A DNA stretch of 64,000 nt, from contig NZ_CP081848.1 of assembly GCF_018982885.2 (NCBI RefSeq), forward strand, positions 2,356,001-2,420,000, given 5' to 3'. This document shows positions 36,335-44,847 of the stretch, one piece after another. The notes below the pieces were generated by a model. It saw only the letters and a program-made list of their open reading frames with translations, made no database searches and was not told where the DNA came from. This DNA comes from Polymorphobacter megasporae. GTDB lineage: Bacteria > Pseudomonadota > Alphaproteobacteria > Sphingomonadales > Sphingomonadaceae. A program made the translations under genes and the position numbers. Positions within the stretch are counted from its first letter, which is position 1. Every line of letters starts with the position of its first letter.

Positions 36335-37351
36335 TCACAGTTTGACGAGTTCGACCCGGCGGTTGGTGGCCTTGCCAGTCTCGTCAGTATTGCTGGAGAC
36401 CGGACTTATGCGCCCATACCCCTTCGCCTGGAGCCGACCGGGCGTGATACCCGCGGCGACCAACGTCGCCTGTACCGCTTTGGCGCGACCATCCGATAGC
36501 GTGACATTGTGCTCGTCGGTGCCGGTATCGTCGGTATAGCCGTTGATCGCCAGCTTCAGCGACGGATCAGCCTTGAGCAGTGCGACTACGGCATCGATCT
36601 GCGCCGCCGAGGTCGGTAGGATCTGCGTCTGGTCGGTCGCGAAGTTGACGTGAATGACGGCCTTGCCGGTCTTGTCGAGGTCGCTTTTGAGCTGATCGGC
36701 GGGCAGCATTGCCGCGGTTGGGACGAACGGCTTGGTCTGGACGACGGCGATCGAGGCTTCCGACGTGTTTGTCGTATAATGAATCCAGATCGCGTCGTGC
36801 GGTCGATGAATAACCCATGTTTCTGAAGGGTCGTTCCACACGTCGCCGAGCCCCATCAGCAATTCCATCCTGGTGGCATCGGGTATCGCCTTGAGCGCAG
36901 CGGTCGGGATCTTGTCCTCGTATAGCTTGACGGCTCCGGCCTGCTGGAAAAGCGCCTCCATGTTTTTCTTAAGCTCATAAGTGGAGAATTGTTTGTTCTG
37001 GGCAGCGACAAGCGTGACCATGAAGGTCTGGCCTTCGACATCCTTGAAGCTCTTTCCCGTCCAGAACAGGAAGTGAGCAAAGTCGTTCGTCTGCGGCTTG
37101 TTCTGCGGAACGTAATCATCCGGCCAGCCAAAGAACGGGAACTTGCCGAGCGGCGCGTTCGAGACCGGCACGTTATCGATCGAGAAATCGGCCGGTGCGG
37201 GTGCCGGTGCTGCCACAGGAGCAAACGCAACAGTCGAGGTTTGCGCGACCGTTGAATTGGGCATTGCCGACGTGTTGTCCGCTTCGGGCTTATGCCCGCA
37301 CGCGGCCACAAGCACCGCCAAACAGAGTACGCTCAAGCCGGTCGTTTTCAT
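36335..37351 (-). CDS. OmpA-family lipoprotein
   Basis: A 338-residue lipoprotein: signal peptide with lipobox LAVLVAACG, an Ala/Pro linker (VAAPAPAPADF), a middle domain of ~150 residues without recognised family (KFPFFGWPDDYVPQNKPQTN onward), and a C-terminal OmpA domain (AINGYTDDTGTDEHNVTLSD; ATNRRVEL). It should anchor at the outer membrane and bind peptidoglycan. ATG at 37351 follows AAGGATGGGG. Monocistronic by appearance. Confidence 0.9.
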   Translation of the reverse strand: MKTTGLSVLCLAVLVAACGHKPEADNTSAMPNSTVAQTSTVAFAPVAAPAPAPADFSIDNVPVSNAPLGKFPFFGWPDDYVPQNKPQTNDFAHFLFWTGKSFKDVEGQTFMVTLVAAQNKQFSTYELKKNMEALFQQAGAVKLYEDKIPTAALKAIPDATRMELLMGLGDVWNDPSETWVIHRPHDAIWIHYTTNTSEASIAVVQTKPFVPTAAMLPADQLKSDLDKTGKAVIHVNFATDQTQILPTSAAQIDAVVALLKADPSLKLAINGYTDDTGTDEHNVTLSDGRAKAVQATLVAAGITPGRLQAKGYGRISPVSSNTDETGKATNRRVELVKL

Positions 37352-37539
37352 ATGTCCCCATCCTTGTCGAGTCTGGTTAGCCCATGACGCAATCGGCGGG
37401 CAATCGGCTTGGCTCCGACCACTAGTTCAGGATTTCCGCCGCCCACTGGCCGGACCCCAGGGCTGGCGCATTCATGGTCTGGCGCGGTCCAATTCGGGTC
37501 GATTGTTCAGCCAGCCCGGCCAATTCAGCCTAAGCACAC

Positions 37540-38445
37540 TCAGGCAGGCGATGCCTTGATGAAGTCGATGAACGCCCGCAGTGGGGGAGGCACCAACCGG
37601 CGGCCTGAGTAATAGAGGAACGGGCCCGAGAACGGCTGCCACCAGTCCGGCAGAACCGGTTCCAAGGCACCGCTGTCGAAATGCGGGCGCAGCCAATCCT
37701 CGAACACCGATATTATCCCGACCCCTGCGACGGCGGCGTCGACGGCGAGATCGGTCGCGCCACCGACCTGTACGATCAACTGCCCGCGCGGTTCGATACG
37801 GACGATCTCACCGGCACGCTCGAATTCCCATGGTGCCGTCAAAGCGCCGCTCGCGAACCGTCCAAGGACGCAGGCGTGCGCGAGCAGATCACGTGGATGC
37901 TCAGGGCGGCCATGGCGATCGAGGTATGTGGGAGCGGCGGCGGTGGCGATCCGCTGGACGCGTGGACCAATCGGTACTGCGATCATGTCCTGCTCCAGCC
38001 GCTCGTCGTAGCGAATGCCGGCGTCGCAGCCGGCGGCAAGCACATCGACGAAGCTTTCCTCCGCGACGATCTCGAGGTTGATGCCTGGATGGGCGGCGAG
38101 AAACCCCGGCAGGATCGCCGGCAACACCAGACGCGCTGCGCTGACGGGCACGTTGAGACGGAGCACTCCGGTCGATCCGTCGCGGAGGCCTCGAAGGTCA
38201 TCGAGCGCCGCAGCGACCTCTCCCAGCGCCGGCGCCAGCCGCTCGAACAGCCGCGCGCCCGCTTCGGTCAGGGTTACGCTCCGAGTGCTGCGGTGGAGCA
38301 GGCGCAGGCCGAGCCGCGTCTCCAGCCGTCGCACAGCCTCGCTCAACGTCGAGGCGCCGATCCCGCTCGTCCGCGCCGCGTCGCGAAAGCCACGCGCCGT
38401 CGCCACTGCGAGGAATGCGCTCAAATCTCCTAGATCTGCATCCAT
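37540..38445 (-). CDS. LysR-family transcriptional regulator
   Basis: A 301-residue LysR protein with the N-terminal winged helix (FLAVATARGFRDAARTSGIG; STLSEAVRRLETRLGLRLL) and a two-lobed substrate-binding domain (GVLRLNVPVSAARLVLPAIL). ATG 38445 is chosen because MDADLGDLSAFLA is the usual start register. It is divergent from the aldo/keto reductase gene at 38535 and the two share an 89-bp gap with a palindrome at 38455-38475, so it likely controls that gene. Confidence 0.93.
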   Translation of the reverse strand: MDADLGDLSAFLAVATARGFRDAARTSGIGASTLSEAVRRLETRLGLRLLHRSTRSVTLTEAGARLFERLAPALGEVAAALDDLRGLRDGSTGVLRLNVPVSAARLVLPAILPGFLAAHPGINLEIVAEESFVDVLAAGCDAGIRYDERLEQDMIAVPIGPRVQRIATAAAPTYLDRHGRPEHPRDLLAHACVLGRFASGALTAPWEFERAGEIVRIEPRGQLIVQVGGATDLAVDAAVAGVGIISVFEDWLRPHFDSGALEPVLPDWWQPFSGPFLYYSGRRLVPPPLRAFIDFIKASPA

Positions 38446-38454
38446 TGTGCGGAC

Positions 38455-38475
38455 ATCCGTACGGCTCGTTCGGAT
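38455..38475. promoter_or_regulatory. LysR box candidate
   Basis: ATCCG-N11-CGGAT, an interrupted palindrome of the T-N11-A class in the 89-bp gap between divergent lysR and aldo/keto reductase genes. Confidence 0.45.
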
Positions 38476-38534
38476 CATGATGGGTTATCGCACGATCGAC
38501 CAGCAGCTAATCAGTGGAGGAATAGGAGACACAG

Positions 38535-39404
38535 ATGCAGACTATCAATCAGGCGGGGCGTTTTCGCCTCGGCAATCGCGACGTGAACCGGCTTGGCTAC
38601 GGCGCCATGCAACTTGCCGGTCCTGGCGTATTCGGCCCGCCGCGAGACCGCGATGCGGCGGTCGCGGTCCTGCGCGAAGCGGTCGCGAACGGGGTCGATC
38701 ACATCGACACCAGCGACTTCTATGGCCCGCACGTCACCAATCAGATTATCCGCGAGGCACTTCACCCTTATGGCGACGCTCTTACGATCGTGACGAAGGT
38801 CGGCGCAGTGCGTGGCGCTGATGGCTCGTGGAACCCGGCGCAGGACGCATCGGCGCTTACGGCCGCAGTGCACGACAATCTGCGAAACCTCGGCTTGGAC
38901 GTATTGGAGGTCGTCAACATGCGCCTCATGGGTGGGGGGAGCGGGCATGGTCCGGAGGAAGGATCCGTCGAGCCGCAACTAGCCGCGCTCGCTAGCCTTC
39001 AGGCGCAGGGACTTATCCGGCACATCGGTTTGAGCAACGCGACGTCCAACCAGATCGAGCAGGCGCGTCGTATCGTCGAGATCGTCTGCGTGCAGAACCA
39101 GTATAACCTCGCCCACCGAGGTGACGATGCCATGATCGACGCGCTGGCGGCGGACGGCATCGCCTACGTCCCGTTCTTCCCGCTTGGGGGCTTCAGCCCG
39201 CTCCAGTCGCGGACGCTGTCCGACGTGGCTGCAAGTCTGGGCGCGACGCCGATGCAGGTGGCGCTCGCGTGGCTGCTGCGGCGCTCGCCCAACATTCTGC
39301 TTATCCCGGGCACGTCGTCGCGCACGCATCTCCGTGAGAATTTGGCAGCGGCATCGCTTGAGCTGTCAGATGAGGCGGTGGCGGCGCTGGATGACCTTGG
39401 CTGA
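38535..39404 (+). CDS. Aldo/keto reductase
   Basis: A 289-residue AKR. Asp and Tyr lie in HIDTSDFYGP and Lys in IVTKVGAVRG; the usual catalytic His position reads VVNMRLMGG, so His is replaced by Asn/Met, a variation seen in one AKR subgroup. The C-terminal NADPH loop is LIPGTSSRTHLREN. Strong ribosome site AGGAG. Divergent from the LysR gene, which probably induces it. Confidence 0.9.
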   Translation: MQTINQAGRFRLGNRDVNRLGYGAMQLAGPGVFGPPRDRDAAVAVLREAVANGVDHIDTSDFYGPHVTNQIIREALHPYGDALTIVTKVGAVRGADGSWNPAQDASALTAAVHDNLRNLGLDVLEVVNMRLMGGGSGHGPEEGSVEPQLAALASLQAQGLIRHIGLSNATSNQIEQARRIVEIVCVQNQYNLAHRGDDAMIDALAADGIAYVPFFPLGGFSPLQSRTLSDVAASLGATPMQVALAWLLRRSPNILLIPGTSSRTHLRENLAAASLELSDEAVAALDDLG

Positions 39405-39614
39405 TGGTCTGACCAAGTCGCCGCGCGCCCGTGGTCGGAGACGTTGACGCCGTTGGTAATGCGTTATTGAGCGTCTCGGTAGGGGCGGGACGACAGCATG
39501 TCGCCATGGGGAGATACGCATTCCACCCGGCCCCGAATTCACCGAGACGTCAGTAATTCATGCAGGCGAGCTTCGCCGTCAAATCGACGTCGACGCCATA
39601 CCAATCGCCAAGAC

Positions 39615-39663
39615 TTGACATATATTTGTTCGGAATATAAGTAATATGCGGAACGGATATATG
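39615..39663 (+). promoter_or_regulatory. Promoter/operator region of the NUDIX-SPFH-NADK operon
   Basis: TTGACA at 39615-39620 and TATAAG at 39636-39641 (15-bp spacer) form a sigma70-like promoter in a short AT-rich stretch. CATATAT (39619-39625) and ATATATG (39657-39663) form a wide inverted repeat around it, and ATATT/AATAT pairs lie inside. An NrtR-type regulator encoded just downstream could bind here. Confidence 0.45.
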
Positions 39664-39671
39664 GCTGGTGT

Positions 39672-40385
39672 GTGAGCGGAAGCAAGTTCTTCGATCAATC
39701 TGGGGCGGCGCGGTACGAGCGTCCGGCGGTTGCCGTGGACCTGATCCTGATGAGCGTCGTCGACGGCATTCCCGCGGCGCTACTGACGCGACGGCCCGAG
39801 GGTGACTGGGCGCTGCCCGGCGGCTTCGTCGGCATCGACGAGAGCCTCGACGCGGCGGCGCATCGGTTGCTCGCCAACGAGGCTCGCATGGACGACGCCT
39901 ATGTCGAGCAGTTGTACACCTTCGGCGAAGTCGACCGCGATCCGCGTACCCGCATCATTAGCGTCGCATATTTCGCACTGCTCGCGCCAGCGCGGTTCGC
40001 AGCAGCCCTGAAGGACGCGTCCGACGTGCGGCTGGCGACGCTGCACGTGCCGTGGCCCGGCGAGAAAGGCGGCGTCGTCGAGGCACGGTCGCCCGACGGC
40101 ATGGCCCTGTCGCTGGTGCACGACCACGCCGACATGCTCGGCGTCGCGATGCTCCGCCTGCGTGGCAAACTCAATTACTCGGCAGTTGCCTTCGCGTTAC
40201 TGCCCGAGCGCTTCACGTTGCGAGCCCTGCAGGACGTCCACGAAGCGATCCTCGGCACCCGGCTGAACAAGCCCGCCTTTCGCCGCCGCATGCTCGACCG
40301 CGGCTGGCTGCAGGCCACCGGCGAGCGCGAGACCGGCGCTTCGTTCCGTCCCGCCGAGCTGTACCGCCACCGCGTCGCCGACTGA
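39672..40385 (+). CDS. NrtR-like NUDIX regulator (NUDIX plus winged helix)
   Basis: A 237-residue protein starting at GTG 39672. The N-terminal ~145 residues are a NUDIX fold (VAVDLILMSVVDGIPAALLT; GDWALPGGFVGIDESLDAAA), but the hydrolase box is degenerate: the REUxEE part reads HRLLANEAR. The C-terminal winged helix (FALLPERFTLRALQDVHEAI, then RRMLDRGWL) is that of NrtR regulators, which sense ADP-ribose and control NAD genes. It heads an operon with SPFH and NAD-kinase-like genes 25 and 9 bp apart, which supports an NAD-related role. Confidence 0.88.
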   Translation: MSGSKFFDQSGAARYERPAVAVDLILMSVVDGIPAALLTRRPEGDWALPGGFVGIDESLDAAAHRLLANEARMDDAYVEQLYTFGEVDRDPRTRIISVAYFALLAPARFAAALKDASDVRLATLHVPWPGEKGGVVEARSPDGMALSLVHDHADMLGVAMLRLRGKLNYSAVAFALLPERFTLRALQDVHEAILGTRLNKPAFRRRMLDRGWLQATGERETGASFRPAELYRHRVAD

Positions 40386-40410
40386 TTCCAGACCGATCGA
40401 GGAGACAATC

Positions 40411-41394
40411 ATGGCATCGATAAAAAGCCTCGGATTCATCGCCCAGCTGCGCAGCGACGCCAGCAACCACGTCATCCGCTACCGCAATGGCCGGATCCGG
40501 CAGAGCGGACGTGGGCTGGTCTTCTGGTTCCGCCCCGAGACCGCGAGCATTGCCGAGCTGCCGATGGACGACCGCGAGATGGCGGTGTTCGTCAAGGGCC
40601 GCAGCCAGGACTTCCAGTCGGTCGCCATCCAGGGCACGCTGACGTGGCGTATCGTCGATCCCGAGCTGCTGGCGGCGCGTGTCGACTTCAGCCTCGGATT
40701 GCTGACAGGGTCGTTCAAGAGCGAGCCGATCCAGCGGATCGAGACGCGCCTCGCCGGCCTCGTCAACCAGGCGGCGTTGCAATATCTGGCGCAGAATCCG
40801 GTCCGCGCACTTCTCGACGCCGGGCCCGAGCCGCTGCGTAACCAGCTCGAGGCGGCGCTTGCCACCGATCCTGCGCTTAACGAGATCGGCATCGCGGTCA
40901 CTGCAGTCCGCCTGACCAACCTTGCGCCGTCGAGCGAGCTTGAACGCGCGCTGCAAACTCCGACCTTCGAGGCTCTCCAGCAAAAGGCCGACCAGGCGAC
41001 CTTCGAGCGTCGCGCGATGGCGGTTGAGAAGGAGCGCGGCATCGCCGAGAACGAACTCGCGAACAAGACCGAACTTGCGCGTCGCGAGATGCTGCTGATC
41101 ACCCAGGAGGCCGAAAACGCTCGCAACCGTGCCACCGGCGTCGCCGAGGCACAGCAGGTCGAAGCTGCTGCCGAGGCCGAGCGCATCCGCACCGTCGAGA
41201 GTGCGCAGGCCGAGGCCGAGCAGGCACGGATGACGATCTACCGCGACCTCCCGCCGTCGGTGATGCTCGGCCTTGCGGCGCGCGAACTGGCGGGCAAGCT
41301 CGACAAGATCGAGCATCTCAATGTCACGCCCGACCTGCTCGCGACGGTGCTCGGTGAATTTCGCCGTGATAAGCCGACGCTAACGGCAAGCTGA
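40411..41394 (+). CDS. SPFH/band 7 domain protein
   Basis: A 327-residue protein with an SPFH domain (residues ~20-185, IRYRNGRIRQSGRGLVFWF; FQSVAIQGTLTWRI) and an Ala/Glu-rich coiled coil (ERALQTPTFEALQQKADQAT to about residue 290). No N-terminal membrane helix is obvious, unlike flotillins, so it may be a peripheral or soluble scaffold that forms rings. Strong ribosome site AGGAG. Lies between the NrtR-like and NAD-kinase-like genes; the joint function is not known. Confidence 0.9.
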   Translation: MASIKSLGFIAQLRSDASNHVIRYRNGRIRQSGRGLVFWFRPETASIAELPMDDREMAVFVKGRSQDFQSVAIQGTLTWRIVDPELLAARVDFSLGLLTGSFKSEPIQRIETRLAGLVNQAALQYLAQNPVRALLDAGPEPLRNQLEAALATDPALNEIGIAVTAVRLTNLAPSSELERALQTPTFEALQQKADQATFERRAMAVEKERGIAENELANKTELARREMLLITQEAENARNRATGVAEAQQVEAAAEAERIRTVESAQAEAEQARMTIYRDLPPSVMLGLAARELAGKLDKIEHLNVTPDLLATVLGEFRRDKPTLTAS

Positions 41395-41403
41395 GGCAGC
41401 GGT

Positions 41404-42297
41404 ATGTCGACCAACAGCCCGCGCGCAGTCTTTGTCACGCGTGAGACCGATTACGAGCTGTTGCTCGCGCGCCACGCAACGCGGGGCCAGGCGAAGTTTT
41501 TCCTCGACACGCGCGGTCAGGACATCGACCTGCTCGAGGACCGGCATCGCCAGTTTTACGACGTGCTCCAGTCGGGCCGCAAGCTCGTCCCCGCCAATTG
41601 GCGCCAGGCGCTGGTGCAGCGCGGTGACCTCGACCGCTTTCTGTTCGGGCCCGAAGACGTTGTCATCGTCGTCGGACAGGATGGGCTGGTCGCCAACGTT
41701 GCCAAGTATCTCGACGGCCAGCCGGTGCTCGGGCTGAATCCCGCGCCCGACCTGTACGACGGCGTGCTCGTTCGCATCTCGTTGCCACGCCTCGGGGCGT
41801 TGTTGCCCGCCAGCATCGCGGGTGCCGCGCCAGTCGAGCGGCGGACGATGGTCGAGGCACGGCTCGACACCGGCGAACGGCTGCTGGCACTGAACGAGGT
41901 CTTCGTCGGTCACCACAGCCACCAGTCGGCGCGCTATCGCATCGCAACCCCCGACGGCGCCGAAAACCAATCCTCGAGCGGTTTGATCGTCGCCTCGGGT
42001 ACGGGAGCGACCGGCTGGGCGCGGTCGATCATGGGGGCGACACACGAGGTCGTGGTGCTGACCCCTGAGGAAGCCGCCGTCGCGTTCTTCGTCCGCGAGC
42101 CGTTCCCCAGCATTGCCACCGGCACCACCCTGCGCGCTGGAAAGCTGGAGCGCGTGCCGCTCGAAGTGACCTCGCGGATGAACGACGGCGGCGTAATCTT
42201 CGCCGACGGCATCGAGCAGGATTTTCTGGCTTTCGACTGGGGGCACAGCGTCAAGCTAGGTCCGGCCAAGCAGACGCTGTATCTGGTTACCGGATAA
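41404..42297 (+). CDS. NAD kinase-like protein (GGDG variant)
   Basis: A 297-residue protein resembling NAD/diacylglycerol kinases: VVIVVGQDGLVANVAKYL corresponds to the GGDG nucleotide loop but reads GQDG, ALNEVFVG is the NE motif, and SSGLIVASGTGATGWARS matches the conserved GT[GS] loop. It may phosphorylate NAD or bind a related nucleotide; the Gly to Gln change in the loop makes activity uncertain. It ends the three-gene operon begun at 39672. Confidence 0.8.
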   Translation: MSTNSPRAVFVTRETDYELLLARHATRGQAKFFLDTRGQDIDLLEDRHRQFYDVLQSGRKLVPANWRQALVQRGDLDRFLFGPEDVVIVVGQDGLVANVAKYLDGQPVLGLNPAPDLYDGVLVRISLPRLGALLPASIAGAAPVERRTMVEARLDTGERLLALNEVFVGHHSHQSARYRIATPDGAENQSSSGLIVASGTGATGWARSIMGATHEVVVLTPEEAAVAFFVREPFPSIATGTTLRAGKLERVPLEVTSRMNDGGVIFADGIEQDFLAFDWGHSVKLGPAKQTLYLVTG

Positions 42298-42436
42298 GCA
42301 GGGTGTGGATAGCTGTCGGCGTGCGAGTTTGAGCCTGCATGGCCATTAAGGATAAATGGCTTTTACGACATTGGCTTTAAAGCCGTCTTTGCTGCGTCCG
42401 TCGGTCTGGAGCAACGACGCGGCGACGATCATCGCC

Positions 42437-42778
42437 TCACGCCCCGTTGATGATGACCGTGCCGGTCGCTCGGTCATCGGAGCGGGATACACCGTTGAAG
42501 ATTGCTGGATCTGAAGGGGACAGGTTGGCCAAGCTTACGCCTCCAATTACCGGACCGGCGTCGGCGGCGGCGAGTGTGGGTGCGCACGGGATGCTCGCAA
42601 ACTGCGCGACCGGTGCAGGCGTCGGAATCGTCGCCGGAATGCGATCGTCCAGACGATGCGAAGTGTGTTGAAGGAAGTTCGATACAGCGTGACGCGCGGG
42701 GCGATGCACCGCGAGAATTGCCGGGGGTGCAAGCACCGCCGGGCATACGCACATCGCAATCAGTTTTGCCCTCAACAT
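42437..42778 (-). CDS. Small putative secreted protein
   Basis: A 113-residue frame beginning MLRAKLIAMCVCPAVLAPP, a plausible signal peptide, followed by a His/Arg segment (VHRPARHAVSNFL), a Pro-rich linker with SIPCAP, and ending in GVSRSDDRATGTVIINGA. This layout resembles the N-terminal half of sphingomonad PEPxxWA-type proteins, but the sorting signal is missing. The ribosome site is weak. It may be a truncated member or a small secreted protein. Confidence 0.4.
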   Translation of the reverse strand: MLRAKLIAMCVCPAVLAPPAILAVHRPARHAVSNFLQHTSHRLDDRIPATIPTPAPVAQFASIPCAPTLAAADAGPVIGGVSLANLSPSDPAIFNGVSRSDDRATGTVIINGA

Positions 42779-42986
42779 TTTATAACCCAACCACCAAGTG
42801 CCCAACGCTAAGAATAGACAATAAACATTTCCGTTTCATCACCAAAATTGAAAGGTGGTAAATCGCCGGAATTAAGCACGGCCATGCGGGTACGCGCATC
42901 AAAGTGAGCGGATGACGTTCGCCGTTGCGATGCGTTATCTCGTAACCACAGAGACACGCTACTCGGGGTCAAATCTAAGCGCGATC

Positions 42987-44753
42987 CTACGGCAACTCGA
43001 GCCGCCGCTGCTCATAGGCCCGGTGCCAGTCACCAAGGTCGGAGTACATCGCTGTCGCTCCCGCCTCGACCAAATCGGCTTGCACGCTCAATCCCGAAAG
43101 CGGCTTGTCGAGGGCGTCCATGATGCGCCGCAACGTCTTGGCCGTGATGAGCGACCGTTCCGCACTGGCATCGAAATCGCCTTGCATCCGGATACCGAAA
43201 ATGGCGGCACCCACAGCCGGGAGGCCGGCCGAGAAGGCGATGAACAGGTGCGCATGGCCCTCGGCAAACTCGCGCGCGAACACGTTGCAGATTGCTGCCG
43301 ACAGACAGCTCAGCAGCGAGGTCGCGAACAGCACGATGCCGACCTGGTGCAGCCGATGGTCGAGCCGGTGCATCTGGGTGGCAGTGTTGCTGTGGTAATC
43401 GACCTGGGGCTGAAACTCGACTGCAACCAAGCTTTTCACGAGCGCACCCGCGTCTGTCATCGTCCCCGATGGACAGCCTGAGTCGCGCCAGACCGCTGCT
43501 GCATACCACTCGATCCACCTTCGATCGGAGCCGGATTCCTTGCCCAGTCGCGGGGGAGCCGCGACCCCGAGCAGCTTCAGGCTGCGCATCAGACGGATGC
43601 GTTCGGCGAGCTGGCGATATTCCAGCCAACGCCGATGCCATTGTCGCCGCGCACCGACGCTAGTGTTGATGACGAACCCGATGATGGCAAGCGGCTCGCA
43701 CAGGGCCGCCCAGAATTCGAGGTTCGGAAAGACCAGCCCCGTCAGCGCAATCAGCACCGCCAGCGCGCTCAGCACGAAATTCAGGACATGCCCGGACCGG
43801 TAGCTTTGCGCGAAATGCTGCGCCAGATGATCGGCCCAGCCAAACCGGCTTTCGATCACGTCGAGCGATACGCCGATGCCATGTTGCCGCTCCCCGCACG
43901 CCGCATAAAAAGCGCTCCACTCGGCACGCGCCGCCACATCATGCCGCGGGTTGAGGAATACGGTGCGTCGTAGCCGCTTGATCCCCAACAGCGCGAGCAG
44001 GAGCGGATATTCCGCGCGCGATCGAATCCTCCGCTCTGGCTCTGCGAGATAGGTCTGGAAGTGCCGATCCTCGACACGATCGGCGGGCGGCCTGAGGATC
44101 TCGTTAACGAGCGAAGCGATTTCCGACGCATCGGCAGATCGGCTGGGTGTCGCCGCGGTTCCCCATTGATGCACGAAGCTGGAATAGCCGGCCCACAAGA
44201 TGCGGGACGGTTCGTTGGGATCGATCGGAATCTGAATCACCGGGATGCCGCGCTCGAGCGCAAGTTCGACGATCTCGGCAGTGCCCCCGCGCCCTCGCGC
44301 CGGCCCGCCATCCCATATCGCGATGACGAGATCGCTATGGGCGACAGTGGCTTGCCCCGCTAGCGCATACCCTTCTTCACGCGCGCCAGATTGCGCGGGC
44401 AGTTCGAGTACGCGCTGAGCCTGTCCCAGTAACAGGTCGAATTGCACGAGGGCTTCGCCAGCGAAATCCTTCCGATACTCCGCGTGCGGCAGCGGCAGGA
44501 TCGCGTCGAGGGCATATCCCGCCTCCAGCGCCGTTTGCGCAGCGATCTGGTCTGCTCCTTCCGCGAGCGGCGACAGTAGGCGCGGGATAAAGGGCGCCGG
44601 TTCGAACGCGTCGGCGTGTCGCTGTCCGACACCGGCCGCCACTTTTGACAATTGGCCAAGCACATCTGCCAGTCGCGCCCCGACGTGAGCAACCGCTGCG
44701 GCATCCAACTGCGGAGGACGATGACCGGTAATGCCGACGGACAGGTTGAGCAT
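42987..44753 (-). CDS. SLOG-like sensor fused to a SLATT-type membrane effector
   Basis: 588 residues, not a standard annotated family. Residues 1-220 form a Rossmann-like nucleotide-binding domain of the SLOG/LOG kind: LSVGITGHRPPQLD, HSDLVIAIWDGG and GGTAEIVELALERGIPVIQI. Two hairpins of membrane helices follow (~322-367 and ~471-521), with WLEYRQLAERIRLMR between them and FDASAERSLITAKTLRRIM after, as in SLATT (two-TM) effectors. Comparative studies predict that such proteins sense a nucleotide signal and open pores in conflict systems. ATG 44753 is chosen; no clear ribosome site. Directly follows the TIR gene on the same strand. Confidence 0.7.
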   Translation of the reverse strand: MLNLSVGITGHRPPQLDAAAVAHVGARLADVLGQLSKVAAGVGQRHADAFEPAPFIPRLLSPLAEGADQIAAQTALEAGYALDAILPLPHAEYRKDFAGEALVQFDLLLGQAQRVLELPAQSGAREEGYALAGQATVAHSDLVIAIWDGGPARGRGGTAEIVELALERGIPVIQIPIDPNEPSRILWAGYSSFVHQWGTAATPSRSADASEIASLVNEILRPPADRVEDRHFQTYLAEPERRIRSRAEYPLLLALLGIKRLRRTVFLNPRHDVAARAEWSAFYAACGERQHGIGVSLDVIESRFGWADHLAQHFAQSYRSGHVLNFVLSALAVLIALTGLVFPNLEFWAALCEPLAIIGFVINTSVGARRQWHRRWLEYRQLAERIRLMRSLKLLGVAAPPRLGKESGSDRRWIEWYAAAVWRDSGCPSGTMTDAGALVKSLVAVEFQPQVDYHSNTATQMHRLDHRLHQVGIVLFATSLLSCLSAAICNVFAREFAEGHAHLFIAFSAGLPAVGAAIFGIRMQGDFDASAERSLITAKTLRRIMDALDKPLSGLSVQADLVEAGATAMYSDLGDWHRAYEQRRLELP

Positions 44754-44847
44754 GGGACGCGGAGGATGACGTAAATGCACCAAGCGAACCCTTAAATCCC
44801 GTCGGACGGATTGTAACGGTGATCATCCACCATGCGGAACTCAGCGC

